Source: Dryas octopetala (taxonomy: Eukaryota; Streptophyta; Magnoliopsida; Rosales; Rosaceae). Taken from it: a stretch of DNA of 64,000 bases. The stretch covers positions 4,464,001 to 4,528,000 of the forward strand of contig OY992834.1 of the NCBI GenBank assembly GCA_963921425.1, read 5' to 3'. The position numbers were made by a program, and so were the translations under genes. Of the stretch, positions 12,994 to 26,153 are shown piece after piece. Below the pieces are notes generated by a model. The model was given only the letters and a program-made list of their open reading frames with translations. It was not told the origin of the DNA and searched no databases. Positions within the stretch are counted from its first letter, which is position 1. Every line of letters begins with the position of its first letter.

Positions 12994-13061
<68 letters not shown>

Positions 13062-14976
13062 CGTCTCTCTAGCTATGATAAAACTGTGGGGGAAAGGGAA
13101 ATATGGACTATGGAGTGGAATTATAGAGAGTTGAGTTGTGTGTGGTGTGTGTGCTTCATGTGGTATTTATGGTATGAGTGAGTCATAGTGTGAGTGTTTT
13201 GACCTTTGGATTGGGAGAGTGTATAAGTGAAAAAAGATGGTGGGTTAGGATGAAGTATTGGGAAAAAAAAAATTTGAAATGGAGTTCATCCTGCATTTGA
13301 TCGAATTGCCGTTTTTGATCAAATAAAAATTGTCAATCATCTTCGAAAGATGATGATCTGCGTCTCAACTTAACCATCAGCTCTAATACTGTTTGTTAAG
13401 TTTATGTCTTAGTTAATTTAAAATCAAAGTGACTCAATATATAGTCTATATTCTATAATATATAAATTGAAGATTTATTACTAATAGCACCAACATATTT
13501 TGATATAAAAATTTCATATGTAAATAAATTTATAAAACTTGACTTGTAGTTAAGTTAGAAACAATATTATTACTTAAGTTGAGATTTAATATAATTAAAA
13601 ATTATTTATCACAAGCAATTAAGGTTTAATGTAATTAAAGAGATCGAATGTCATCAATCATCATGCCTGCTAAAAGCTAATTGTCCCACCTGATTAATTC
13701 CAAGTATTGGCTACATATATTAATTACAGTGGAATAAATTAAAAGCTAGCAAGATTTCCCTTGGGATTTGGAATAATTGTCTTTTTATTTTATAGTTTTT
13801 AGAAGGATTAGCCTGAAAATCACCGAACCTCTTCCTTTCCATTGTTGTTAACTTGTTATTAATTAAAACAAAATAATTATGATTGGCATAGAAAACTAAG
13901 ATCATCTGACGTGCTCGATCTCCTTGCAGCTAGCGAAGGTGGGCGAGCCCCACAAATGAAGCTTCTAAAAAAGATAATTTAAACATAGCAACCGGCGGAC
14001 CACGTGTATACAAATAATGAGGATCGGAGTATGATGCAATTATAGGGTTGGACTTTAAATATGAGGTGATGATAACACACATTGCTCAATCCACATGGTC
14101 CCATAAGGAACATTGCGATCGATCTCTACCCACTACAAAAGGCACAACCCCATAAAAAGAAGGATCCCTATGAAGCACCCACAAGCCCTGTTTTATATAT
14201 TAATAGAGATAGTAAAAAATTTACCTATAATAAATATATGAACTGAATTAAAATCTTATGAGATATATATTATCTTAAAATTAGAGATAAATTTATGTAA
14301 TAAAATATAAAAATATATATATCATTATGCATGTTATTAAATTAAGATACTAAATCAACTATATTTATATTAGAGGGAAGTTTCTCTAATTTAAATAATA
14401 AGCTTTTCATGACACAATCCCATCATGCATGTGTTTGTGTTGTGCCCCTCCCACCTTTTTTCTTTTGGGCTGAACTATTCAACTCATAAAACACACCTTC
14501 TTCATTAATCCTATTCATTCTATTGAAGGTAAATTAAGCCCTCGCTTTTAAACATATCCTTGTAGCTCTCTCTCTCTCTCTCTCTCTCTCTTCTTTGAGA
14601 GATTTGTGATTCTCTTTACACTAAGCAACCTTGTTATCATTCTTTCATAATATACCATCCTAAGTGAAGGTACGTACATTTATATAGAGTGACTAGCTTT
14701 TTACCATCATATAGTTTGTCATGTTTATGACCTATTTATTAATTAATTAGATGATTATGTAATAGTATCATATCTGATTGCATGACCTGAATTTACAACT
14801 TCACAATGTAATATGTTATATATTTAGTATATCTAGCTAGTTGAAAAGCATATTTCCATATATATATATATATGTAGCTAGCTGTGTATGTGTGTGAGGA
14901 AATGATATAGCTAGGTTAGTTGTTTTGAGACATACAATACTATAATCCTAACTAGTTCGTAGCTATGATACAAATA
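12729..14976 (-). promoter_or_regulatory. CPD upstream region with long (GA)n tract
   Basis: The DNA upstream of the CPD start carries a (TG)/(TA) tract at about 12789-12818 and a long uninterrupted (CT)n tract at 12999-13055. On the CPD strand this is (GA)n about 270 bases before the ATG, in the likely promoter or leader. GAGA tracts are known binding sites of plant BBR/BPC proteins. A G-box CACGTG lies near 14001. A further (CT)n tract lies near 14565-14590. I did not find a clear BZR1 element (CGTGTG or CGTGCG) close to the gene. No coding sequence seen. Confidence 0.45.
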
Positions 14977-15405
14977 GGAAAATATTTGGGTCACCCCTTG
15001 GAGGTACCCCAAGGTCACTCCTCTCCCCAAAATAACAATTTCGGTAATGTCGACGCATGATCGGAACCGTTCACTTTTTAGATCACCTATTATAGATCAT
15101 CTCTGAAAAAAATCAAATCAATCGAAAATTGTTTGGTTATATAACTGTTGTCAATTAAGTAGAAAAAATTGATGGTTTTCAATTAAAAAGTGATTTTTTG
15201 ACCAAACTGTTGATTTTTTCTATTTAATCAACAACAGTTATATAATCAAACGATTTTCGATTGAGTTGATTTTTTGCAGAGATGATTTATAATAAGTAAT
15301 TTAAAAAGTGAACGGTTCCGATCATGTGCCGGTATTACCAAAATTATTATTTTGAGGAGAAAGATGACCTTGGAGTACCCCTAAAGGGTGACCCAAGTAG
15401 TGTCC
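14977..15405. mobile_element. Foldback MITE (Mutator-like), 9-bp target duplication
   Basis: The whole 429-bp element is an imperfect inverted repeat. Its left end reads ggaaaatatttgggtcaccc; the reverse complement of its right end reads ggacactacttgggtcaccc. The arms stay similar almost to the centre near 15190. It is flanked by identical 9-bp direct repeats atacaaata at 14968-14976 and 15406-15414. A 9-bp target duplication with long inverted arms is typical of Mutator-like MITEs. It has no coding capacity. Its transcript could form a long hairpin. Confidence 0.85.
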
Positions 15406-15414
15406 ATACAAATA

Positions 15415-16284
15415 ATTCATGTCCAAAATGGTGTGAATATTCTTGGAACTAATGTAAATAATTATTTTAAAACAAGAAATAAATAAATAATTATTATATT
15501 TATAATGCAAAGTCAACCCCACCCTTAAGAAAAGTTACGACCCTAATTTGTGAGAGATTTTTTTGGTGGAACTAATTGTGAGACATTGCTCATGCAAGTC
15601 ATGATCAAGGGGTGGCCTTCTAGTAGGTGAAGTGCCCCCACAACATCTCAATATCTCACGTGTGAGGTGACAGCATGTACCATTAGGCTAGTGAGAGGAA
15701 GTGACTACATAGTCTATATAGGTACACATTGTGTCCTTTTTTCTAGGGCCCATACCAAAACTCCAAAGTCTCAAACTATGTGCTTGCTACTAGCCACGAT
15801 TGGTCGCTGTAATATCCACATTTGCACTAACCAGATCGAGAGTACATTAATGATCTCCTAACCAATTCATTTCCCCCACTAATCTTTTGGATCCAACATT
15901 CCAAGTTGGTACGGCTCCGTGCTAGCTCTTCTTACTGCCCACACTTACTTTCAAAGTAATTAATTTAGTGATATTATTTTTCAATTTCTTTGTTAAAAGA
16001 GATTTTAAGTTGGAAACTTGGAATCTTCTCTTCTCTCTGATATAAAAAAAAAAGTATAGGACAAGAGTTGTTAAGTTGCCACTCAGTTATGAAAAAAAAA
16101 AAAATTTCTGATAAAAAATTACATAAAAATTAATTTTATGTTATATGTACAAGCAAACAAACCACACGTTAAGACATATATAATCCCTCTTAATTACAGA
16201 TTTTTAACTCATGGTCTGTCGTAGAAGAAAAATACTCTATGCATGTGATATAAAAGAGAAGTTTAATTATTGTTTGAAAAAAAA
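15415..16284. other. Intergenic DNA
   Basis: AT-rich DNA between two foldback elements. No gene or defined repeat recognised. Confidence 0.4.
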
Positions 16285-16612
16285 GGTTTATTTACTAATT
16301 TGTCTCCTCAAATTAATTTGTTTTTTCACTTTGTCCTTTTAAAGTTAGTTAATTATTCTTATTTTTGTCTCTCAAACTTTACAAATGACTCTTATTAAAC
16401 TATTTTCGTCCAACTCCATCCATTTTGCCGTTAAAAGAGCTGATGTGGCACATCAATAGTAGATGCTACGTCAAAAAAGCTGACGGACTAATAAATGAAA
16501 TTAATGAAAAGAGTCATTTGTAAAGTTCGAAGGACAAAGTAAAAAGCTTTAACTTTAAATGAACAAAGTGGAAAAAAAAAAATAGTGTCAAAGAGTAAAT
16601 TCGTAAATAAGC
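16285..16612. mobile_element. Foldback MITE, 328 bp
   Basis: The left arm starts ggtttatttactaatttg; the reverse complement of the right end reads gcttatttacgaatttac. The similarity continues inward through tcactttgtcc, ttaaagtta and aactttacaaatgactctt. The centre holds about 130 bp of unpaired sequence. The flanks are A-runs on both sides, so the target duplication cannot be measured and the superfamily is unassigned. No coding capacity. Confidence 0.7.
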
Positions 16613-18079
16613 AAAAAAAAATGCTAGCAAATCGGGTATTATTTATCAGGTGAAAGTTATTGAACACTAAAAAATATATGCGATCGAGTCTTAGATCTAA
16701 TTCTAGCTTGACCTACGAGAGAGGCTCATGTGGGACATTGAAAATTAAGTGACACATATAGCCTTATATGTTTGCAATTGCCGACACAACTTTCTTACTG
16801 GTTCATGGATTTTCCATTCTAATTACCATCCGATTAATTTATAGTGAGGTCCAGATTTTCATTTTCTTTGCCTTTGCGGCACCACTAGGCAAAATTCATA
16901 TACGAGAGATGGTTACATTTTTATGCTTAAATGTCACTGTACCAGCTATAAAGCCACAAAGGACCACGAAATCTTATCAAATCTTGGATTCATTTATTCC
17001 ACTGTAATACAAGGGGACCAAAGAATTCATTCCTTTCAATTAATTTAAAGTTCAAGATTATCATATAGTTCAATATAAAAAATAAGTGATTTTTCTTTTT
17101 TTATTAGGAGAAAGAGAGGATTAAATTTGGGTGTATAAAATAATTTTACAGCCCTTCTTGCTGAACTACCCTATTAACTGGAAATAAGTGATTCATTTTA
17201 CTGTTGATCAAAACTTTTATTATCGACTGCCTAAAAAGTCTCCAAAACATAAGAAAATCAACATTAATAAAAATATCAACTATGATTCTAATTTTTTAGA
17301 TCTCACTTCATGTGAGCAGAATTTCATTTGCTTTTAGTCTCTTTTGGTGGTCAACTTTTTTTCTTATGAATTCTGTGTTCAATATATATAGTCATACTAT
17401 TGTATATACGAGTCACTAAGATAGTAAATGATATAGTCAAATAACTCGATCATAATACATCATTTTCAAGCTGAAAATGAGATTCATATATATAATTTAT
17501 ATGTCACTAACTAGAGTGTTCATCAATCAATGAGTGCGGACTGAAATTTTTATAGTCATTTGGATTTATTCGGAGAAGTATTTGAGGAATTTAGCTGGTG
17601 TGCATGGAATGCAATGATTGGCCAATTCTCATCCATGAATTCTGTGTGTGTGGACAGATAGCGAAGGATATGAATTGGATGTGGCTTGCCAAGCAATAAT
17701 GCAAGATCGATCGAGGAAGATCAATAATTGTCCAATTGTGACTAATCAGTCAGTAATTATTCAAAAGAGGGCTACCTTCACTCGTCACTTTCCTATTCTA
17801 ATTTTGAATGTTACTTAATTTACTAAATAGATGTTTGGTTAATTTAACGATATGTATTTCACAGCAAAATGGGGAAACCTTTTCAAACTTAAAAATAAAA
17901 ATGAAAAATATCTAAATATTTTTTTATGAATCTACCTTTCTTAATAACATAACAGGTAAGTATGTAAGAGAAACAAACAGAACAAATTTTGATCGGAATA
18001 TTAAGGAGTGTAGGGAGAGGAGTGAGGGGTAGTCAAAGGTAAAGTTGAGATGGTCAGCTACTAGACACGAGGACTGAGG
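16613..18079. other. Intergenic DNA
   Basis: No supported gene. A 79-codon frame at 16768-17007 has no recognisable features and was not called. Confidence 0.4.
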
Positions 18080-18223
18080 CACACGTGTGGGGTCTGGTGA
18101 ATACAACAAGATCCCTATCTATCTGTAGAGTGAGTACACTTTTCAACGTCTGCCACTGACTCACTCACTCTTCACACACGAATGGGTGGTGTCAGAAGTG
18201 CACGTGCGATACGAGTATTTATA
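18080..18223 (+). promoter_or_regulatory. Orphan promoter-like site: two G-boxes and a TATA box
   Basis: A 10-bp palindrome cacacgtgtg (18080-18089) and gcacgtgc (18200-18207) both contain the G-box core CACGTG. A TATA-like tatttata lies at 18216-18223, 9 bases after the second G-box. Downstream is a (GA)n leader-like tract (about 18297-18320). This order looks like a real plant core promoter with bZIP/bHLH sites, but no protein gene follows within reach. The only frame, a 28-codon ORF at 18361-18447, is unremarkable. Confidence 0.45.
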
Positions 18224-20930
18224 GCATTTGGAAATTGGGTCAGACAGTGACACTGACTCTCAGATCATTCACAGATTGAGAGATTGAGATATAAGAGAGT
18301 GAGAGAGAGAGAGAGAGAGTACTCAATCACTCCTCTCACCAACGTCCGGACCAAGTTCACATGCGCTCTCTACGGCATTTGTCTGCTGGCCAAATGCCTG
18401 TTTCTCTGCTTCTGGCATTTTCCTTCCAATTCCAAATTTCCAATTGATTGACAACCACCTTCTAACTTGTTAATGAAACTTGGTCATACTCTTTCAACCC
18501 TTGCTCCAATTCGATTTCTATCACATTTCAAATTCCTTTTAACTTTCATATTCAGATGAATAGGTTTTTTAACTAGTTTAGTGGCTTACTGCTTAATTCT
18601 AAATCGATCTTTTTAATTAAAATAAGAGTTTGATTTTCGTATTTTCAAATGTTAAGATACTTTAAATTATGTACTAACTTGTGAATTAATTTTATAATTA
18701 TTATCTTCTTATGGGTTTGCCGTTTAAATTTCTCCTATGTCACTGATTGGTTGGTGTCCCAATCTTCCACATGCAGAGCACATGTGATATACAATCAATC
18801 AAAATGTGTTGGTACGTAGCTAGCTGCCATGTCTCATATCTAGCTAGGAGTGGAAAAGGGTACGGAGTTTTGCGAGAAGCAGAGGACGATGAAGATTCTT
18901 TTTATCTCTTCTTATTATTAGGCATCGGAGGACTCATTCTTTTGCCTATTACAAATGGAGGAGAAAAGAAAAATTGTTAAGTGTCAACTTGATGGCTAGT
19001 GGGGTACGTATAGAATTAATAATTTTAAGGAAGAGGTTGGGCAAATGTAATTATGATGATTTTTTTGTATGTTATGATCATATGTGATTTCTCTAATAAT
19101 ATGTATGTAAATTCTAATATATAAAGGTGAATTTTTATTTACATATTATGAGAAAGTGATCACATTTGACCATCACAACAATAAAACAAGGTTTCCAATA
19201 TTATTTTGACGTACATATTATGCTACGTGAACGTGACTAAGCATTTGGCAATATCAACATGGTTGAATAGCAACCCAATTTTATGGGTGCATTTAAGAGG
19301 GAGATGGATATGCATTTGTAACCCATTACAAACAAGTGCACAATCTATATATATATATATATAATATTCCAGAATATTCATGGTACCAAAAGCATAGGAG
19401 GCATTCTCATTGGAGATGGAACTTTGAAACTCTTTACCCAAAGCTCATGATTTAATTATTAATGATTTTAATTTGAGACTTTCTGATGTCTAAAGTAGTG
19501 GGTTGTTGGCAAGCTTGATGGACATTGTCTGCCAAATTCCCTTTGAATCTTTAGGGGTTTGGTTGCTTTGTCTCTAATTAACTAGTATTAACACAAAACC
19601 CCACTTATGATTCTTTCTTCCTAATTCCTGTCCTTTTCAATAAGACTTTCTTCACCTCCACCAATCATTTTATAATCGACTAATAAGTTACCCCTTAAGC
19701 TTATATTCCTATAAATAATCAACCCCATCATCTTTTTCACTCCAAAACAGAGGTTGAAACAGTAAAAGTAAAACACGCGCGGTTACAGTTTCTCTTTTGA
19801 ATTATTATACAGATGCTTTGCTTCTGGTTATTGCTTGAAAAACCGGAGACAAAGCTGCCTATTACATAACATGTACTAGCTAGGAGCTGCTAGGCTCATT
19901 ATTAGGATAAATTCACTGTAGGAATTCCACTTTTATTTTCTCTAATTTCTGCAGAAATTTTCTGACCATTCACATCTATTCAATAGTACCCAGATTTGAA
20001 ACCATATCCAAATTTAAACCACTTGATTCCTTATAGCTAGAAAGGGGTTATTAACCTAATAAAAAAGCAACAAGATCAATTAATAAGCGTGTAAACAAGA
20101 ATTTTGAGTTATTGTGGAGACTGCAGAGTATGTCAAATCGTTTATCAAAGCCAGAGAATTGAAACAGAGGAAGCTAGACAAGTAACAGCCTCTGTTTGAC
20201 AAAGTCTTCAATGCGACAAGGGAGTATACAGTCTTTCTTTCACAATCATGTCATTACACTAGGAGATTTTTTTTGTTAGGTATTTTGTCCAAATTGGATT
20301 TGCCCAGTTCCTAGAGACTTAGAGAGTAGAGAGGGATATGATTAATCACGAAAATGGTTTTTTGTGAGATTGGGAAATGAAAACTAATATTCCCGCCGCT
20401 ACAGGTTTGTGAATAAGTGAAAAGATAGGCGCATGGACCCCTATGTTACAACTTATATTGAAGTAAGAGTCAGTATAATGTATCGATTGCTATGAATACA
20501 AAGAATATAATAATTTTATAAATAAGATAAATTCGTAACACTTTTTAAACGTATATGATATTAAATGTGAGTAAATATAAATGAGTGGTCTTATAGAACT
20601 TCTCCAAAAGCAAATAAATAATATTGAGTGAACACACGTGCGGCCGTGAATCACTGCGACAAAATTCCGACATGAGGGAGTGCAAAGATTGATCCTAGAC
20701 CCTAGTAAATAAGTAGACAGTAAAACTAGTAACAGAGGCTTTGGATTGTGGTAAATAAGTAGACATTGGAAATGATTCGTGTTGAGGATTATGCATGGAA
20801 TATCATCATAGAGATTGAATTATAGTATTTATACATCATGATTAACACAAAGAAAAGCACATTGGTTTTTGTAGGCATTGTGGGAAGCTCTTCTTTAATC
20901 TCTGGCTCTCTTTAGCCTCTTAGCTTTTGA

Positions 20931-20961
<31 letters not shown>

Positions 20962-22239
20962 CACTTAATAGTCCACTTTGGGTATGCATGTTACATTCTT
21001 ACTTGCGAGTTGCGACCATGTGACCATCACATTCTCACTTTCTGGCGACATGTTCCGACATCCACACGTGTGAATCATGGCTTCTCATCAATTTCTCCAC
21101 CACCATTTGATACAGAAAACAACCCTTTTCCCAGAATTAATCTAATCTGTTTTCGATCTTTACAGCCTATCTGTTTCGATCAGACATGTAAAGCTCATCA
21201 AGTGTGTATACAATAATGGCTTGGAAAGTGGTTGCCCTTTCATTTGTTCCGAAAAAGCATTAGCTTTACTATGATTTATTCAGTGATATTCCACAATCCA
21301 CATACAGTAACCCATGATCCAAAATATTAATCATAAGACCCCATTTATGGGTGTTTACTATTTTAGGCCTTCCTTTTGCCTAATATTGGGTTGGGCTTCC
21401 CCTTCCAAAATGTTACCATGTTAAATTTTAACATTTGTTGGCCAAGGCCCAGCATACCCTCATCAAATTCAAGGCTACCTTCTACCATTTGTTGACTAGG
21501 GAACTCGACCCAGTATGCAAAGCAAGCAAGTGCCATGCAGTTCACCACAAAGACACTATATCATATGTGGTAATCAATTAGAGTGAAATTATTGCCATCT
21601 CAACATGACCATGTTTTGTACCGTTTCCGTTTTCCTTAATATAGGTGAGACCTACCTATGTGAGGGGATACAAAGCATGATCAGTATCACTTAATTGTTA
21701 AAGTTTAAACCAAGGAAAAATAAATTTCTCAACCTTTGTGGAACATTACAGAAGGCGAATGATCACGTTTCAAGTTAAGACATCGGCTTCTCAAACTTCA
21801 AATGAAATTTTCGCCCGATTTCATTTTATTTTTTGAAGTATCCATCCTTCCATTGTAATAAAATCATTCGCAGAATAAGAGATGCCCTCTCAATATGGAG
21901 AAAAACGAACTGCTAGTGGTAGATAACTGGCATAATGAGGTATATTAAAGATCAACTCATTGATTTGCGCTTTAGCAAATATAAGAAAATGCTTTAAATG
22001 TCATGCACAGCCAATGAACACGCTTTGAACAGGATATATACAACTACGGTAGGGAATAGGGATTGGATGTGCACGCTAGATACAGATGTAACCTAACAAG
22101 GCTACTTTAGAAGCTGCAAGGGCTGCATGCTTGATGTTTCCCTCTCGAATAAACAACCATACTTTAACATAAGTGAAAGGTGTGGTAATACAAAGTCCCA
22201 TCCTGTGGGCTTGATCTTATGGGGCATAGCATGCCAGTT
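18224..22239. other. Gene-poor intergenic DNA; possible non-coding transcript at its left end
   Basis: Contains the leader-like GA tract after the orphan promoter, a short perfect hairpin ggcatttg/caaatgcc near 18375-18400, a (TA)n tract near 19345-19363 and a (GAT)n tract at about 20932-20961. Frames such as 18747-18980 lack protein-like features. The right end is the 3' flank of HMGB. Confidence 0.4.
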
Positions 22240-24417
22240 TCAGTCATCATCATCATCTTCTTCATCATCTTCCTACAATTGGAAAACTCAAACTATGTTA
22301 GGATGATGATCAGAGCAACGCCCAAGACGGAAAATATAGAGAAGACGTTTGCCATGGGAATATATTGAATTATCATCAGCATCATTAAATCTATCAGAAC
22401 ATTACTGCCACTACACACCAAAAACACGATGAGGAGTCAGACAAGTTTTACGGATTCATGAAACTCTTCATTCAAGTTCTATATCCATCACTGACCATCC
22501 AACCCAATTCCAGATTAGCAGGACCATCAATCACCCCTGTCCTCATACAGCAAAGAAGATCTTTTTATCCTAAGGCAGTAGCTAGACTGCTAATTATCCT
22601 AGAAAAATCCTAGAATGCCTTCTTTTTTCATGTACGAACAACCAGAAATGATATTACATCAACAATGATTCCCAAGTTCTTGTCTTGTTAGTGATTGGAC
22701 TATGATGGCAAAAAGAAAATAATAAATCTCATGAGAATATGATTTGGACATTAAAGTAATTGATAACTTATAGCAGGAAGAATTAATTTTTGTTCAGGTA
22801 AAAACTGTGTAGTTGTATGGGATGTCTGCAAGCAAAACTGGAGCATCTTCAACCATGATGTTCACAACAACATGAAATTGGGAATCTTATACCAGTAAAT
22901 GTTGATAATAAAATGCAGCTCATACATTCAATCTACTAACCAAGAGGTTGAATTGACAGAAACTTCAAGGCAAGTCATAATGATATGAAGATCTTTTTAA
23001 TATCAGATGAAAGATCAGAATGCATGCAAGATATGGAAAACTATCAAAGATTCAATGTAACAGGCAGTGGTACAGCACAAGGAGTCATAGCTTTGAAGAT
23101 TACCTCCCCACTCTCCTCCTCTTCTCCTTCATTGGCATTGGATTTTGACCTTTCAGATTCTTCTTCATCATCATCATCTGTACCATCCTGATAGAGACAA
23201 AAGTGTGTGAGGAAACTCAACTTGAAGAAAGAAGGAAGATTGGAGGGTTTGCTTTTGTTAAAGCACAGGTCAATTTACCTGTTTGTTGTTGTAAGCTTTC
23301 ATAAGTTTTTCATACTCCGATTTCCTTTTTGCTGCTTTAGCTTCATACGGAGCTTTCTCCTACCCAGCCCAGTAACAAGATCAATTAGACAAGAAATGCA
23401 AGGCATCAATCGTGATTTGTGAGCCAGGACTGAATCCACAGAAAGAGAATTGAACTTGACAGATACTAAGAAATTATATATCCTTTGCACTACCCTTTTC
23501 AGACTAATTAATATTGTGCTAAATTTCCAACTTGGCACACCATCCAATATGCAAAATTCAAATTCCACCGTTCAGTTTTTTTAAGCCTTCAAGCCCCATG
23601 TAATACCAACTATGAAGAGCCCATTACCCATATGACATTGGCTAGGCCACACATCAAAGTTCTAAAGCCATCAAAATTGCTTTGTGCAAGGCCAGGTCCA
23701 TCGAGAGCACATTATCACGTCCTCCATATATCCCAATATTATGAGGTTACTTCTAGATGATATTATAGTACTTACCGCAGGTGACAGAGATTTCCACTTT
23801 TCTCCACCAGCTTTCCCCACCTTCATTCAAAGCACCCGGTAATCACATCAATATCCATTCCAGATGAAATGGCTAACTAAATCAGATGACAACACGATCT
23901 ACTAAATGGAACAAAGTAAGATAGCTTCTTACAGCTGACACAGCTTTCACATTCGGATGCTCTTTCTTGTAAATTGTCCTGAACTCTTCCCTGCAGTAAT
24001 CAATTCAACTATCTTATTAAACGATTCGTAAGAATAGTCTAAAATGTTTCCCTAACCCATCTGATATAAAGAGATACTTACAGAAAAACAAAGAATGCAC
24101 TAGCAGGCCTTTTTGGTTTATTAGGGTCCTTCTTTCCCAATTTTGTGTTCTTGGCTAATTTTCTGCGGCTCTTGTCAGCCTCAATCGCTGCCTTTCGCTT
24201 TCCCACCTTTCTGAATTGACGAAAAATAAACATGACATTACTTCAAAGAAAGCTATTCACACCTGACACTCCCTAACCAATCATTAATCTAAGCTTCCAC
24301 TCAACAACGTTGTCAGGTTAATGTTAGTTTCGTTCAAGAAAATTACCTGTCTTCAACAGGCTTTAATACTTCTTTCTTGTCCTTCCTCACAGGTCCTTTG
24401 CCTTTGGAAACCTTCAT
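22240..24417 (-). CDS. HMGB1: High mobility group B chromatin protein (HMGB1-type)
   Basis: Seven coding exons on the minus strand: 24417-24347, 24210-24082, 23990-23933, 23820-23776, 23359-23279, 23187-23104 and 22272-22240, giving 166 residues. A basic N-terminal region (KVGKRKAA, SRRKLAKN) precedes a single HMG box running from KKDPNKPKRPASAFFVF to EKLMKAYNN, then a Ser/Glu/Asp linker and an acidic tail ending EDDEEDDDDD. This is the layout of plant HMGB1, a nuclear DNA-bending protein of about 178 residues. The acidic tail is known to modulate DNA binding. A 5' UTR intron is likely (about 24435-24998), with a leader exon starting upstream of 24999. It is divergent from LHCB4.3. The exact HMGB subtype is a judgement from the basic N-terminus. 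Confidence 0.93.
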
Positions 24418-24434
24418 TCTCAATAGACTGATTT

Positions 24435-24998
24435 CTGGCACAACACAATTCAGCTAAACATCACTGCCAAGTCCAACAAAAAGTAAATTGAAAATGCAGT
24501 AACAATTGAAAAAAAATGGTAATGATGGCTTTTAATCAGATTACTAAGCTTTCCCTTTTTCTTTTGAGAATGTTCTATTAGTGATCAAAGTCATGGAACC
24601 ATCGTATATGAACATACGATTCTAACTCTAATAAAAGCATAACTACGTTTGATAGCTGAGAAAGTCAAAATAACCCAAGAACCGCTTACTGTAGCAATTG
24701 GTGATGGTTAAAGTCAAACTATTCACTTTTCAGACACTTAAGCAAGTTATACTGTTGACATAAGGTTTGAAAATTTCTACTTTATTTTCTCAGTGGCCAA
24801 ACAGAGTTCAAACCCAGATCAAAGAAATACAACAACTGAAAAAATAGATTGATTATCAACCCAGATGGTTGAATTTGTCAAAAGGGTACTGAATTATATA
24901 AACAAATAATCCACACAACTAAAACTGAAGAAAAATAATAAAATCTAAAGGCTAACTCTGAAAGAAAAAAAAAAATAGAAACTACAAGAATCACATAC
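24435..24998 (-). other. Likely 5' UTR intron of HMGB
   Basis: On the minus strand a donor AG|GTATGTG at 24999/24998 and an acceptor CCAG|AAAT at 24435/24434 fit an intron just before the HMGB start codon. The leader exon would extend from 24999 to roughly 25130. Confidence 0.5.
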
Positions 24999-25134
24999 CT
25001 CTTTTCTTGTACAGAAGGGAGCAGCAACAGGGTAAAGCAGAGCAGAACAAACTACAGAGTAAAGCGAGTTAAGCAAACCCAAGACAAAAAAAGTATAGAT
25101 ATTTGTTGGATGTCTTTAGGTCCAGTAGAGAGAG

Positions 25135-26153
25135 AGATGCCAAGACGATTTTTGTGGAAGGCCTAGTAGCTGACACCTGGAAACGTTTTTGGAACTATTG
25201 AGGTGGTTGACCTTTCAAAGTAGGTTTATGTTTTTTCTTTTTTCCTTTTTCTTTGGGATCTGATTATGTTACATGCAGGGGATACAGGCATACATACATA
25301 CTGCAAGCACACATAATGGGTTTTGATTGGTTGACAGCAAAACCCCAGTCAAAGTGTTGAAAGTCTTTAAATTGCTCTTATTTTTTATAATCATCATGCA
25401 CTGGTAAATTATTCTTAGAAAAAATAATATTTTTTATAGTCGGAATTATTACACTTGTCTACGTGTTTATATTATGTTACCCTTTATTTTCCAATAATAC
25501 ATTCGTCAAATTATACATTCTATCGTAAGTTGTAACAAACAAAAGGTAGATAATTTGTGAGGACCTTCTAAGAAATAGACCACACAATCAAAACCCATTG
25601 TGAGAAAGCCTCACAATTGTCAGGTCAGCTAATTACAAATGGGGCCAGAGGCCCAAAGGCCATTGATTGACTCGCGCAAATATACTTCTGCAAAAAAATA
25701 TGGTATAACATATAAATAAATTTAATAGCAAAAATATAAATACATGTTAAAATTGTGTTCAAATGTCACATATTTTTATCAATTAACTATTAGTTCAGTG
25801 ATATTTTTCTTTGCAATATGGTAAAAGTCTCATATTTGAATCCTCATTTCTAAATCAAGAAAAAAAAATGATACCATTTTGTATGACATATAGTATTTGT
25901 GTAATATAATTTTTGAAAATTGGACACATATATCTGTTTGTGAGTTTTGAGGAGTGAAGAGTCAACTTAAAAAAGGGGAAGCAGGCACCCCACCTACATG
26001 ATCCAACAGATAAGGCAAAGCCAAAGATATGGCCTAAAACATCTACATTTCACATCCTCGACAAAAATTGGCCACATTATTTTACAAATACAAATATAAC
26101 ACTACTTCACTACAACTTACAGTCCCACCCCACTCCTCCACTCCTCCAAAGAT
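25135..26153 (+). promoter_or_regulatory. HMGB-LHCB4.3 divergent intergenic region
   Basis: Shared upstream DNA of two divergent genes. Near the LHCB4.3 side there is an I-box-like gataagg near 26010, common in light-regulated promoters. The 14-bp string ccaaagatatggcc occurs twice, near 26024 and again at the start codon (about 26148). A weak tRNA-box-B-like string near 25835 may be a decayed SINE. No gene seen. Confidence 0.35.

Noticed and set aside
18361..18450. Possible miR394 or other miRNA precursor
   Set aside because: ggcattt strings resemble miR394 only loosely and the hairpin is about 8 bp; known conserved plant miRNAs were not recognised.
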